Part shown: positions 5,091 through 13,191 of the stretch, one piece after another
Numbering within the stretch: position 1 is the stretch's first letter
How the letters are laid out: every line of letters starts with the position of its first letter
Origin: JBCBEX01 sp039027055
GTDB lineage: Bacteria > Bacteroidota > Rhodothermia > Rhodothermales > Rubricoccaceae
NCBI GenBank assembly: GCA_039027055.1
Contig: JBCCLD010000090.1
Coordinates: 1-13,191 of the forward strand
Length of the DNA stretch: 13,191 nt
Direction of reading: 5' to 3'
Made by a program: the position numbers and the translations under genes
The notes under the pieces: generated by a model
Database searches by the model: none
Told to the model about the DNA's origin: nothing
Seen by the model: only the letters and a program-made list of their open reading frames with translations

Positions 5091-7394
5091 ATGTATCGCT
5101 CGTTGCTGCTCGTATGTGCTAGCGCCCTGGTGTGGGGCTGCGGCACCGTCACTCCCACCACGGCTCCTGAGCCCGAACCTGAGATGGTCGAAGTCGTCGA
5201 GGAGGCTGAGGCGGCGGCCGAGGTCGTCACCGACGAAATGGTGGCCGTCATGGACGACATGGAAGAGGAGATGGCCAGCGCCGCCCCGCTTTCGTTCGAC
5301 CCCGACACCGTGCAGGCCGGTCGCTTCGACAACGGGCGCATGTTCACGCTCGACAACCCGCCGCTCGACTACTTCCGCGAACGCTACAACTTTACGCCCG
5401 ACGCCGACTGGTTTGAGCGCGCGCGTCTGGGGGCGATCCGCCTGCCCAACTGCTCGGCGTCGTTCGTCTCGCCCCACGGGCTGCTGCTCACCAACCACCA
5501 CTGTGGCCGCGCCAGCCTTACCGAGGCTACCCGCGAAGGCGAAGACCTCCCGGGCGACGGCTTCTACGCCGAGACGCTCGCCGACGAACGTCCGGTCGAC
5601 TACCCGGCCGAGCAGCTCATCGAAATCATCGACGTGACCGACGAGGTGCAGGCGGCGGCCGACGCCGTCGAAGGCGACCAAGCCCGCAGTGGTGCCCGCG
5701 ACGCCGCTATCGAAGCCATCCAGGAGCGCCTCGCTAGTGAGCGCGGTGGGGAGGAGGCAGGAGTGAGTGTTGAAGTCATTACGCTCTACGCCGGTGGCCA
5801 GTTCAAGGCCTACGTCTTCCAGAAATACGACGACGTGCGCCTCGTCTTCGCGCCCGAAGACCGCCTTGGCAAGTTTGGCGGCGACCCGGACAACTTCACC
5901 TACCCGCGCTACAGCCTCGACTTTACGCTCTTCCGGGTCTACGACGACAACGGCGAGCCCGTCAACTCGGAGGTCTACTTCCCCTGGTCCGAAAACGGGG
6001 CGGAGGAGGGCGACCTGGTCTTTGTGATCGGCAACCCCGGCTCCACGACGCGCCTCCAGACCGTGTCGGAACTGCTCTTCCGCCGCGATCACACCGAGGC
6101 CTACATCCTGCGCCTGCTCGCCACACGCGAGGTCGCCATGAAGCGATTCATCGACCAGAACCCGGACCACCCACAGACGCCTGAGATTCGCGACAGCTAC
6201 CTCGGCGCCGCGAATGGTCGCAAGGCCTACACGGGGCGCGTCGAGGGGCTGCAGGACCCCTACATTATCGCCCGCCGCCAGGCCGCGCAGGACGACTTCC
6301 GCGACGCCATCATGGCTGACGAGGCAATGGCTGAGGAATACGGTGGCCTCTTCGACGCCATCACGGCGAACCGCGAAGCAGCCGAAGCGAGCGCACCGCT
6401 GTTTGGTGCCGTCGCCTTCCTACCCAACGGCACCTACGGCTCCCAGACGCTCCGTCGCGCGCTGCTGACCTACTTCTACGCCGCGCAAAAGTCGGGCGGC
6501 GTGCCCGAAGAGAGCTTGGCGGGCCTGAAGAACAACATCCTCTCCGAAGACATCCCCGCCGACCTCGACGTATATCTCACGGCAGCACAGCTCCGTGATT
6601 TCGAGTTCTACCTTGGTAGCGAAGACCCGCTTACCGAAGCCGCCCTGGGCGGGATGGACGCAGAAGCCCGCGCTGAGACGCTCGTCGCCAACACCGTCTT
6701 TGCCGACTCGGCTGCCACGGCAGCGCTGCTCGCCTCGGACGATATCCTCCAGTCGGACGACCCGGCGCTCGCCATCGCACAGGTGCTGGCCCCCCGCTTC
6801 GGCATTATGCAGCAGGCGCAAGGCCAGTCCAGCGCCGAACTCGAGGAGCTGTCGAGCCGCCTCGCCCGCGCCCGTTTCGAGGTCTACGGTGAGTCGATCC
6901 CGCCGGACGCGACCTTTTCGCTCCGCATCTCGGACGGCGTCGTGAAGGGCTATGAATACAACGGCACCGTCGCCCCGGCCTTTACCACCATGTTCGGGCT
7001 CTACGACCACTACCACTCCTACTGCGACGCTGACGGCACCGCGAAGGACGACCTCTTCACGAGCATCGACGGGGCCGCCGACTGCGACTGGGACCTCCCG
7101 GAAAGCTGGCTCAACCCCGGCTCGGACTTCGACTTCAATACCCCGATGAACTTCGTCTCGACGAACGATATCATCGGCGGCAACTCGGGCTCGCCGGTCC
7201 TCAACCGCGACCTGGAGATCGTCGGCGTGGCCTTCGACGGCAACATCAACAGCCTGCCGGGCAACTACATCTTCGACGACACCTTCAACCGCACCGTCTC
7301 CGTCGACTCGCGCGGCATGCTCGAATCGATCCGCGACGTCTACCAGGCGACGCGCCTCGTGGAGGAACTCACGGAGGGTACGCTCCCTGAGTAA
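5091..7394 (+). CDS. S46 family dipeptidyl-peptidase (DPP7-like), predicted lipoprotein
   Basis: Exopeptidase of 767 aa expected to release dipeptides from oligopeptide N-termini in or beyond the periplasm. The catalytic triad is visible: H137 (TNHHCG), D277 (YPRYSLDFTLFR) and S699 (GGNSGSPV). G717 (AFDGN) lies 18 residues after the serine, the position where DPP7 has Gly673 and DPP11 has Arg673 in Porphyromonas numbering. This points to hydrophobic rather than acidic P1 preference (family knowledge plus my alignment). Residues 1-17 form a lipoprotein signal with lipobox LVWGC (C17), so I start at 5091 rather than 4968. A Pro/Thr/Glu-rich acidic segment (about 27-62) tethers the enzyme domain. 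C121/C138 flank the active histidine. An AGGA lies 12 bases before the ATG, a marginal ribosome site. The protein is somewhat longer than typical S46 enzymes (about 700-720 aa), mostly because of the tether. Confidence 0.95.
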   Translation: MYRSLLLVCASALVWGCGTVTPTTAPEPEPEMVEVVEEAEAAAEVVTDEMVAVMDDMEEEMASAAPLSFDPDTVQAGRFDNGRMFTLDNPPLDYFRERYNFTPDADWFERARLGAIRLPNCSASFVSPHGLLLTNHHCGRASLTEATREGEDLPGDGFYAETLADERPVDYPAEQLIEIIDVTDEVQAAADAVEGDQARSGARDAAIEAIQERLASERGGEEAGVSVEVITLYAGGQFKAYVFQKYDDVRLVFAPEDRLGKFGGDPDNFTYPRYSLDFTLFRVYDDNGEPVNSEVYFPWSENGAEEGDLVFVIGNPGSTTRLQTVSELLFRRDHTEAYILRLLATREVAMKRFIDQNPDHPQTPEIRDSYLGAANGRKAYTGRVEGLQDPYIIARRQAAQDDFRDAIMADEAMAEEYGGLFDAITANREAAEASAPLFGAVAFLPNGTYGSQTLRRALLTYFYAAQKSGGVPEESLAGLKNNILSEDIPADLDVYLTAAQLRDFEFYLGSEDPLTEAALGGMDAEARAETLVANTVFADSAATAALLASDDILQSDDPALAIAQVLAPRFGIMQQAQGQSSAELEELSSRLARARFEVYGESIPPDATFSLRISDGVVKGYEYNGTVAPAFTTMFGLYDHYHSYCDADGTAKDDLFTSIDGAADCDWDLPESWLNPGSDFDFNTPMNFVSTNDIIGGNSGSPVLNRDLEIVGVAFDGNINSLPGNYIFDDTFNRTVSVDSRGMLESIRDVYQATRLVEELTEGTLPE

Positions 7395-7421
7395 AGCGCA
7401 GATGAGCCAGCTTCAACAGTG

Positions 7422-7455
7422 AAAGGGGAGCGGTCTTCGGGCTGCTCCCCTTTTA
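7422..7455. terminator. Bidirectional hairpin terminator between S46 peptidase and ABC-F gene
   Basis: AAAGGGGAGC (7422-7431) pairs with GCTCCCCTTT (7444-7453) around a 12-base loop, followed by a T-run on the plus strand (ctccccTTTTac). It lies 27 bases after the peptidase stop and 8 bases beyond the ABC-F stop, so it can serve both convergent genes. The T-tract is stronger on the plus strand. Confidence 0.85.
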
Positions 7456-7462
7456 CTGAGGG

Positions 7463-9298
<1,836 letters not shown>

Positions 9299-9413
9299 GG
9301 GTTGCGTGAAGGGTGAGGAGTAAAGGGTGAAGAGCAGTCCAGACAGGGGACTTCCAGCCGAGTCGAAACGTTGTGCGCCCCGACAGGATCGGCGTTCACC
9401 AAAACCTAGCCCC
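9299..9413. promoter_or_regulatory. Divergent leader with short GGGTGA repeats
   Basis: A 115-bp region between the ABC-F gene (minus) and the ADP-ribosylglycohydrolase gene (plus) that must carry both promoters. On the plus strand gaagggtga (9308-9316) and aaagggtga (9322-9330) recur 14 bp apart, so the ABC-F mRNA leader is a pyrimidine-rich TCACCC repeat. No clear promoter consensus was found. Confidence 0.4.
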
Positions 9414-10388
9414 ATGTCCTCGACTCCGCTCTCCCAGGACCGCGTGCGCGGCGCGCTGCTCGGCACCGCCATCGGCGACGCCCTCGGCATGCCCATCGAG
9501 CACCTGAGCCACCAAAATGTGCGGCTCTATTACAAGGGTATCAAGGCGTACCGCGCCGACGAGAAGCGCGGAGAACTGGAGGCCGGGCAGTGGACCGGTG
9601 ACACGCAGCGCATGCTCGTGCTGGCTCACGTCATGGCCGCATCGGATGGGGACGCCATGATCTCGTCTCGACTCAGCGAGGCGCTGCGTACGCTCCTCCC
9701 CCAAGCGCGTCGATGGGAGACCGGATTGTTCGAAGCCGTGCAGGAGGACAGGGCGGTTGAAGCGCCATCGAACGGAGCGGCGGTGACGATGGCCCCCGTA
9801 GCGGTGCGCTGGGAGCTAGGACGAGGTGGTGAAGAAATGGATGCGTACCTCAGCACCATTGTGGGGGCATCTCATGGACACCCAGCATCCATGGCGGCCG
9901 CATTCGGGCAGGCCTACGCGGTGCGCTACGCGCTCCTCGCGGAGCCAAACGCCTTCGACGCAGAGACCTTCTGGGAGTCCGTGCACGATGCCACGCGCGA
10001 CGCAGAGCAGCAGCTTGACGATGCAGACACCACCGTCTCCGCCCGGCTCGCGGCCCTCAAGGACAGCCTCGACGACTTCCCCCTCGACCTTCAGGACGCA
10101 TGCGGCGGTACGGGCCCCAGCGCCAGCGAATCGTGGCCGTTTGCGCTCGCCATGTTTGCCCGCAACCCGCACCTGCCCGAAGCGACGCTCCTCTCGGCGA
10201 TCAACGTAGGCGGCGATGCCAATTCCGTTGGCGCGATGTGCGGGGCGCTGCTCGGCGCGCTCAACGGGGCCGATGCGTTCCCGCAAGCCTGGCACGACGG
10301 CCTCGAAGCCCGCGCCGAGATCATCGCTACTGCCGACGCGCTGTACAGGAGGAACGCGAATAGCGACTGGCGAATAGCGGGAGCGTAG
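9414..10388 (+). CDS. ADP-ribosylglycohydrolase-family protein with variant metal motifs
   Basis: Cytoplasmic all-helical protein of 324 aa in the DraG/ARH family, whose members remove ADP-ribose from proteins or small molecules using two Mg ions. Family landmarks are GALLGTAIGDALGMPIE (13-29), SNGAAVTMAPVAV (119-131), SHGHPAS (153-159) and GGDANSVGAMCGALLGA (266-282). The usual metal-binding T-D-D-T reads T61-G62-D63-T64 here, and the usual D-x-D-T/S near the C-terminus reads D268-A269-N270-S271. So one Asp in each metal motif is replaced, which may change metal use or substrate, or make it a non-catalytic binder. The start is the ATG at 9414, where family homology begins; the frame is open to 9327. 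No Shine-Dalgarno site and no signal peptide are visible. The substrate is unknown. Confidence 0.88.
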   Translation: MSSTPLSQDRVRGALLGTAIGDALGMPIEHLSHQNVRLYYKGIKAYRADEKRGELEAGQWTGDTQRMLVLAHVMAASDGDAMISSRLSEALRTLLPQARRWETGLFEAVQEDRAVEAPSNGAAVTMAPVAVRWELGRGGEEMDAYLSTIVGASHGHPASMAAAFGQAYAVRYALLAEPNAFDAETFWESVHDATRDAEQQLDDADTTVSARLAALKDSLDDFPLDLQDACGGTGPSASESWPFALAMFARNPHLPEATLLSAINVGGDANSVGAMCGALLGALNGADAFPQAWHDGLEARAEIIATADALYRRNANSDWRIAGA

Positions 10389-10441
10389 GGAAGTAGGCGA
10401 CCTCGAAGGCCCTTGGTTCCGCCGCCTGAGCGACTATTTTT

Positions 10442-10479
10442 CCTCGACCCTCGACCCTCGACCCTCGACCCTCGACCCT
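10442..10479. repeat. Heptamer tandem repeat (CCTCGAC x5) at the murB stop
   Basis: Five perfect copies of CCTCGAC followed by CCT, 38 bp, in the convergent gap between the ADP-ribosylglycohydrolase gene and murB. The right end overlaps two bases of the murB TAG (10478-10480). A T5 run (10437-10441 region) precedes it. It resembles the short heptanucleotide repeats scattered in intergenic DNA of some cyanobacteria; length variation by slippage is expected. Confidence 0.95.
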
Positions 10480-11563
10480 ACCGACCGACACTCTCAGCGT
10501 GCGCGTCGGTGTGTCCTCCGGGGGGGAGGCCGCCCGAGAAGCCGTCGGAGTCGGCCCAGTTCATCGGGTGCATGCCGGGGAGATCACCGAAGTCGCCGAC
10601 GAACTTGATTTCGGGCTGGATGCGGTAGCCCTGCTCGCGCTCGACGACCGTCTGCACGTGCGCGATGAGGTGCCGAACGTCACGCGCTGTAGCGCCGCCG
10701 CGCGCGATCGTACCGCCCTCGGTGATGCCGTGGTTGATGAAGATGTTGGCGTGGCGATGCGTCACCATTGCGCCGCCGATGCGGCAGCCCTTGAGCCCGC
10801 ACCAGTCGATGAGCCGCCCCGCGCCGACGCCCTCGATCTTCTGGAAGATGCTCCCGGCGCTCGGCTCGGTGTCGAGCGGCGGGTGCCGTTTCTGCCGCCA
10901 GTCAAGGTTCGCCGCCATGACGTCGCGCATCGCGGCCTCGTCGTGCGGGGCGAGTTGGAACGTTGCTGAGAGCACGAGGTCGTCACGGTGGTGGAGGATC
11001 GAGTCGTCGTAGCCATACTCGAAATAGTCCAGGCCGACCGTCTTGCGCTCGCCTTCCTCGGTCAACAGGTCTGCTTCCAGCAAGACTTCCTCAATGAACA
11101 TCGTCCGGGTGCGGTCGGGGGACAGGAAGTGCAGGTTCTGCCACAGCGCGCCGCCGACGGTGGACGGGATCCCGACATAGTGCTCCAGGCCCGACAGCCC
11201 CGCGCTCACCGCGGTCTCGATGAGGTTCGGATAGACGATCGCCCCGCTCTCCGCCGTCAGCCAATGCCGCGCGGGGTCGAGCGATACCCGCTCGGCGGCG
11301 TTGCGGATGACGAGGCCGCGGAAGCCGAGGTCGCCCACGAGGATGTTGGCCCCGAGGCCCAGCAAGAAGTACGGGACGCCGGACTCGCGGGCGAGCGTGA
11401 TCGCATCGGCAAGCTCGTCGGCGGTGCGCGCCTCGACGAAGAGGTCGGCCGGGCCGCCGATCTTGAACGTGGTCAGCGGCGCAAGCAAAACGTCGGCGCG
11501 CACGCGGTCCCCGCCGAGGCGGTCGGCGAGGGCGTCGTGCAGACGGTCGAGGGCAGCAGGCAT
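10478..11563 (-). CDS. murB: UDP-N-acetylenolpyruvoylglucosamine reductase (MurB)
   Basis: FAD-dependent cytoplasmic enzyme of 361 aa that reduces UDP-GlcNAc-enolpyruvate to UDP-MurNAc with NADPH, the second committed step of peptidoglycan precursor synthesis. Motifs: TTFKIGGPADLFVEA (31-45), FAD-binding LGLGANILVGD (68-78), GIPSTVGGALWQN (131-143), SAGSIFQKIEG (235-245) with S238 the expected proton donor, LKGCRIGGAMVTHRHANIFIN (about 257-277), and QPEIKFVG (316-323) with E318. The usual YRxS motif reads YDDS (185-188). The C-terminus after about 323 is longer than usual and ends in a Gly/His-rich tail. The start is ATG at 11563 behind a pyrimidine-rich leader (CTTCTCACCTC) with no Shine-Dalgarno site. 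It is a single gene here, without the usual mur cluster. Confidence 0.95.
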   Translation of the reverse strand: MPAALDRLHDALADRLGGDRVRADVLLAPLTTFKIGGPADLFVEARTADELADAITLARESGVPYFLLGLGANILVGDLGFRGLVIRNAAERVSLDPARHWLTAESGAIVYPNLIETAVSAGLSGLEHYVGIPSTVGGALWQNLHFLSPDRTRTMFIEEVLLEADLLTEEGERKTVGLDYFEYGYDDSILHHRDDLVLSATFQLAPHDEAAMRDVMAANLDWRQKRHPPLDTEPSAGSIFQKIEGVGAGRLIDWCGLKGCRIGGAMVTHRHANIFINHGITEGGTIARGGATARDVRHLIAHVQTVVEREQGYRIQPEIKFVGDFGDLPGMHPMNWADSDGFSGGLPPGGHTDAHAESVGR

Positions 11564-11792
11564 GAGGTGAGAAGGCCAAGTGGGGAGCGGATGCAGTCTA
11601 CGCGTAACCTATCCGAGGAGGGACGATGAACCCGTGAGAACGAGGTGAGAAAGCCCCGGCATTCCGGGTAGGTCGGGGAGCCAGGCGGACAATGGCGGGT
11701 TCGGAAAGGCAACCCGTTTATATCCGGATTGACGTGGCATCGTAGCTTGCACGTCCCCGCCGACCCTGCAATCCCACCCGTCTGCATCTGTT
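11564..11792. other. Divergent intergenic region, murB and SPFH gene
   Basis: A 229-bp spacer with no credible gene. The 10-mer gaggtgagaa occurs at 11564-11573, directly before the murB start, and again at 11642-11651. An AT-rich pocket (gtttatatcc, 11716-11725) about 70 bases before the SPFH start is the best promoter candidate for the plus strand, with ttcgga 11700-11705 as a loose upstream element. A short ccccg/cgggg pairing lies near 11654-11678. Confidence 0.35.
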
Positions 11793-12626
11793 ATGGCAAA
11801 TCCCTATCCCAACCTCACGCGCACCGCTGGTCGCTACGGCGTCTTCGCCCTGTTCGCTTTCGTGCTGATGCTCATCCTCGGCACCTGCATGACCTCCTCA
11901 GTGGGCTCGGGCGAGCAGGGCGTGAAGGTGAGTCTCCTGACCGGTACCAACCTCGAACGCAGCTACGGCGAAGGCTTCCACCTGTTCTGGCCGTGGGAGA
12001 GCATGACGATCTACGACGTGACGTTCAAAAACCGGGACGAGCAGGTCGAGGTGCTCTCGTCGAACGGCCTGGAAATCGTCATGGATGTCTCGGTGCGCTA
12101 CCGCCCCAACTTGAACCAGTTGCCCGATCTACACGTGACGTTTGGGCAGGACTACTACGAGGACATCATCCAACCCGAGATCCGCTCGGAGTCACGCGCC
12201 GCCGTGGGGCGTTTCACCCCTGAGGAACTGTACTCAACGCGTCGCGACGAACTCCAGGAGCAGATCACGAGCCGCCTCTCGGCCACCGCCGATTCCGCCA
12301 ACATCAACATCGACGCGGTGCTGATCCGCGACGTGGAACTGCCGCAGCAGATCCGCACGGCCATCGAAAACAAGCTCGAAGAGGAGCAGCGCGTGGAGCA
12401 GACGCGGCTCTCTATTCAAGTCGCCGAGCAGGAGGCCAACCGCAAGCGCGTCGAGGCGCAGGGCCAGGCCGACTACCAGCGCATCATCACGGAGTCGCTC
12501 TCGGACCGCTTCCTCCAGTTCGAGGGCATCCAGGCCACGCGCCAACTCGCCGAGTCGCCCAACTCAAAGGTCGTCGTGGTTGGCGGCGGCGACAGCGGCC
12601 TGCCGATCATCCTCGGCGACAACTAG
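11793..12626 (+). CDS. SPFH/prohibitin-like membrane protein
   Basis: Membrane-anchored protein of 277 aa in the SPFH (stomatin/prohibitin/flotillin/HflC-K) superfamily, whose members form large ring or cage assemblies and often modulate membrane proteases. One N-terminal transmembrane helix (about 15-36, FALFAFVLMLILGTC) is followed by the SPFH domain (about 38-190: GEQGVKVSLLTG, EGFHLFWPWESM, VSVRYRPN). A helical coiled-coil follows (about 190-240: NKLEEEQRVEQTRLSIQVAE, AEQEANRKRVEAQGQADYQR), and the tail ends in Gly-rich VVVVGGGDSGLPIILGDN. The start is ATG at 11793 with no Shine-Dalgarno site. The MGMT gene starts five bases after its stop, so the two are probably co-transcribed. No paired second SPFH gene or NfeD/protease gene lies beside it, so I do not assign hflC. 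The fit to prohibitin-type bacterial members is good. Confidence 0.9.
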   Translation: MANPYPNLTRTAGRYGVFALFAFVLMLILGTCMTSSVGSGEQGVKVSLLTGTNLERSYGEGFHLFWPWESMTIYDVTFKNRDEQVEVLSSNGLEIVMDVSVRYRPNLNQLPDLHVTFGQDYYEDIIQPEIRSESRAAVGRFTPEELYSTRRDELQEQITSRLSATADSANINIDAVLIRDVELPQQIRTAIENKLEEEQRVEQTRLSIQVAEQEANRKRVEAQGQADYQRIITESLSDRFLQFEGIQATRQLAESPNSKVVVVGGGDSGLPIILGDN

Positions 12627-12630
12627 CGCC

Positions 12631-12990
12631 GTGGCCGCAAGCGCTCCGTCCGACTTCTTCCGCCGGGTCTGGGCCGTCGTGGCCCAGGTCCCGCGCGGTC
12701 GGGTGACGACCTACGGGCACATCGCGCGCCACATCGGCACGGGGCAGTCTGGGATGGCCGTCGGCTGGGCGCTCAAAGCCGTAGCGTCGTCCGACGACCC
12801 GCTCTCGGTGCCGTGCCACCGCGTGGTCAACCGCCACGGCGTGCTCGTGGGGCGGCGACACTTCCCCACGCCCGACTTCATGGCGGAGCGCCTCCACGCC
12901 GAAGGCGTCGCGTTCGTCGGCGACGATCAAGTTGACCTCGCCGCCCATCTGTGGGACCCTGCTGAGGCGTCGGAGGCTGACCTCGCTTAG
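12631..12990 (+). CDS. MGMT-family DNA repair protein (single-domain, active Cys present)
   Basis: Small protein of 119 aa equal to the C-terminal DNA-binding domain of O6-alkylguanine-DNA alkyltransferases. It has the helix-turn-helix region (VPRGRVTTYGHIA, 20-32), an arginine-finger-like segment altered to GMAVGWALKAV (41-51), and the active-site motif PCHRVVNRHG (61-70) with C62. E. coli-type alkyltransferase-like proteins (YbaZ/Atl) carry PWHR, so this Cys-bearing single-domain form could still transfer an alkyl group or act as a lesion flag; sequence does not decide. I start at the GTG at 12631, five bases after the SPFH stop; the frame is open further upstream (to 12580) but only inside that gene. 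Its TAG (12988-12990) interlocks with the convergent aroA stop. Confidence 0.85.
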   Translation: MAASAPSDFFRRVWAVVAQVPRGRVTTYGHIARHIGTGQSGMAVGWALKAVASSDDPLSVPCHRVVNRHGVLVGRRHFPTPDFMAERLHAEGVAFVGDDQVDLAAHLWDPAEASEADLA

Positions 12991-13191
12991 CTCGGGACTT
13001 CGCTCACGATCTGCCCGCCCGCGACGGCGCTGAGCTGCGTCCAGAACGTGGGGAACGAGATGCGGGCCGCGTCGGCGTCGCGGATGGTCGTCGGGGCGTC
13101 GGCGGCGAGGGCGGCCACGCCCGCAGCCATGGCGATGCGGTGGTCGTGAACGCTCTCGACGGTCTGCCCGCCGCGCAGGAGCGTCCGGCCG
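12987..13191 (-). CDS. aroA: AroA (EPSP synthase) C-terminal fragment, truncated by window edge
   Basis: 3-phosphoshikimate 1-carboxyvinyltransferase, the sixth step of the shikimate pathway. Only the last 67 codons are in the window; the gene enters from the right edge. The read-through on the minus strand gives VHDHRIAMAAGVAALAADAP, containing the DHRIAMA motif of the enzyme, then ISFPTFWTQL, the conserved SFPxFW end of the family, and stops at TAA (12989-12987). The stop overlaps the MGMT stop on the other strand by three bases (four shared genomic positions counting ends), so the two convergent genes have no spacer for a terminator. Confidence 0.93.
   Translation of the reverse strand, partial: GRTLLRGGQTVESVHDHRIAMAAGVAALAADAPTTIRDADAARISFPTFWTQLSAVAGGQIVSEVPS

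Noticed and set aside
5079..6170. Minus-strand open frame (363 codons) inside the S46 gene
   Set aside because: It is antisense to the catalytic domain of a well-supported peptidase; no recognisable family, and explained by high GC third positions.
9299..9496. N-terminal extension of the ABC-F protein
   Set aside because: The ABC domain begins at the 9298 ATG, and the extension overlaps the divergent gene and repeats.
10413..10628. Plus-strand 71-codon frame across the heptamer repeat
   Set aside because: It is generated by repeat translation (TLDPRP strings) and runs antisense into murB.

Overview
The window looks like chromosomal sequence from a GC-rich member of the Bacteroidota/Rhodothermota (a Salinibacter, Rubricoccus or Rhodothermus relative is my best guess). 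The reasons are a C-terminal type IX secretion (T9SS) sorting domain, an S46 dipeptidyl-peptidase, a Bacteroidetes-type tyrosine recombinase, and start codons preceded by C/T-rich leaders rather than clear Shine-Dalgarno sites. Genus-level assignment is inference.

Layout from left to right. (1) 40-2856, minus: a large secreted protein with seven tandem ~55-residue repeats (a likely seven-bladed beta-propeller), Ig-like/SdrD-B-like domains and a T9SS sorting domain. (2) 3068-4706, minus: a tyrosine recombinase and a small unknown ORF overlapping its 3' end, a possible small integrative element or remnant. (3) 4864-4947, minus: tRNA-Leu(TAG), followed by a strong intrinsic terminator that separates it from the recombinase. 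(4) 5091-7394, plus: an S46 (DPP7-like) dipeptidyl-peptidase that appears to be a lipoprotein with an acidic tether. (5) 7463-9298, minus: a Uup-type ABC-F ATPase, convergent with the peptidase across a shared hairpin terminator. (6) 9414-10388, plus: an ADP-ribosylglycohydrolase-family protein with altered metal-site motifs. (7) 10478-11563, minus: MurB, with a five-copy heptamer repeat at its stop codon. (8) 11793-12990, plus: an SPFH/prohibitin-like membrane protein and a small MGMT-domain DNA repair protein, five bases apart. (9) 12987-13191, minus: the C-terminal end of AroA, whose stop codon interlocks with that of the MGMT gene.

Most of the window is housekeeping: translation (tRNA, ABC-F), peptidoglycan precursors (MurB), aromatic biosynthesis (AroA), peptide catabolism (S46), membrane organisation (SPFH) and DNA repair (MGMT). 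The accessory part is the T9SS repeat protein plus the recombinase cassette at about 40-4706. I did not find a convincing new multigene system. The points most worth a second look are the repeat protein with recently homogenised blades, the recombinase/small-ORF overlap built on an 11-base duplication, the ADP-ribosylglycohydrolase with substituted metal ligands, and the lipidated, acid-tethered S46 peptidase.
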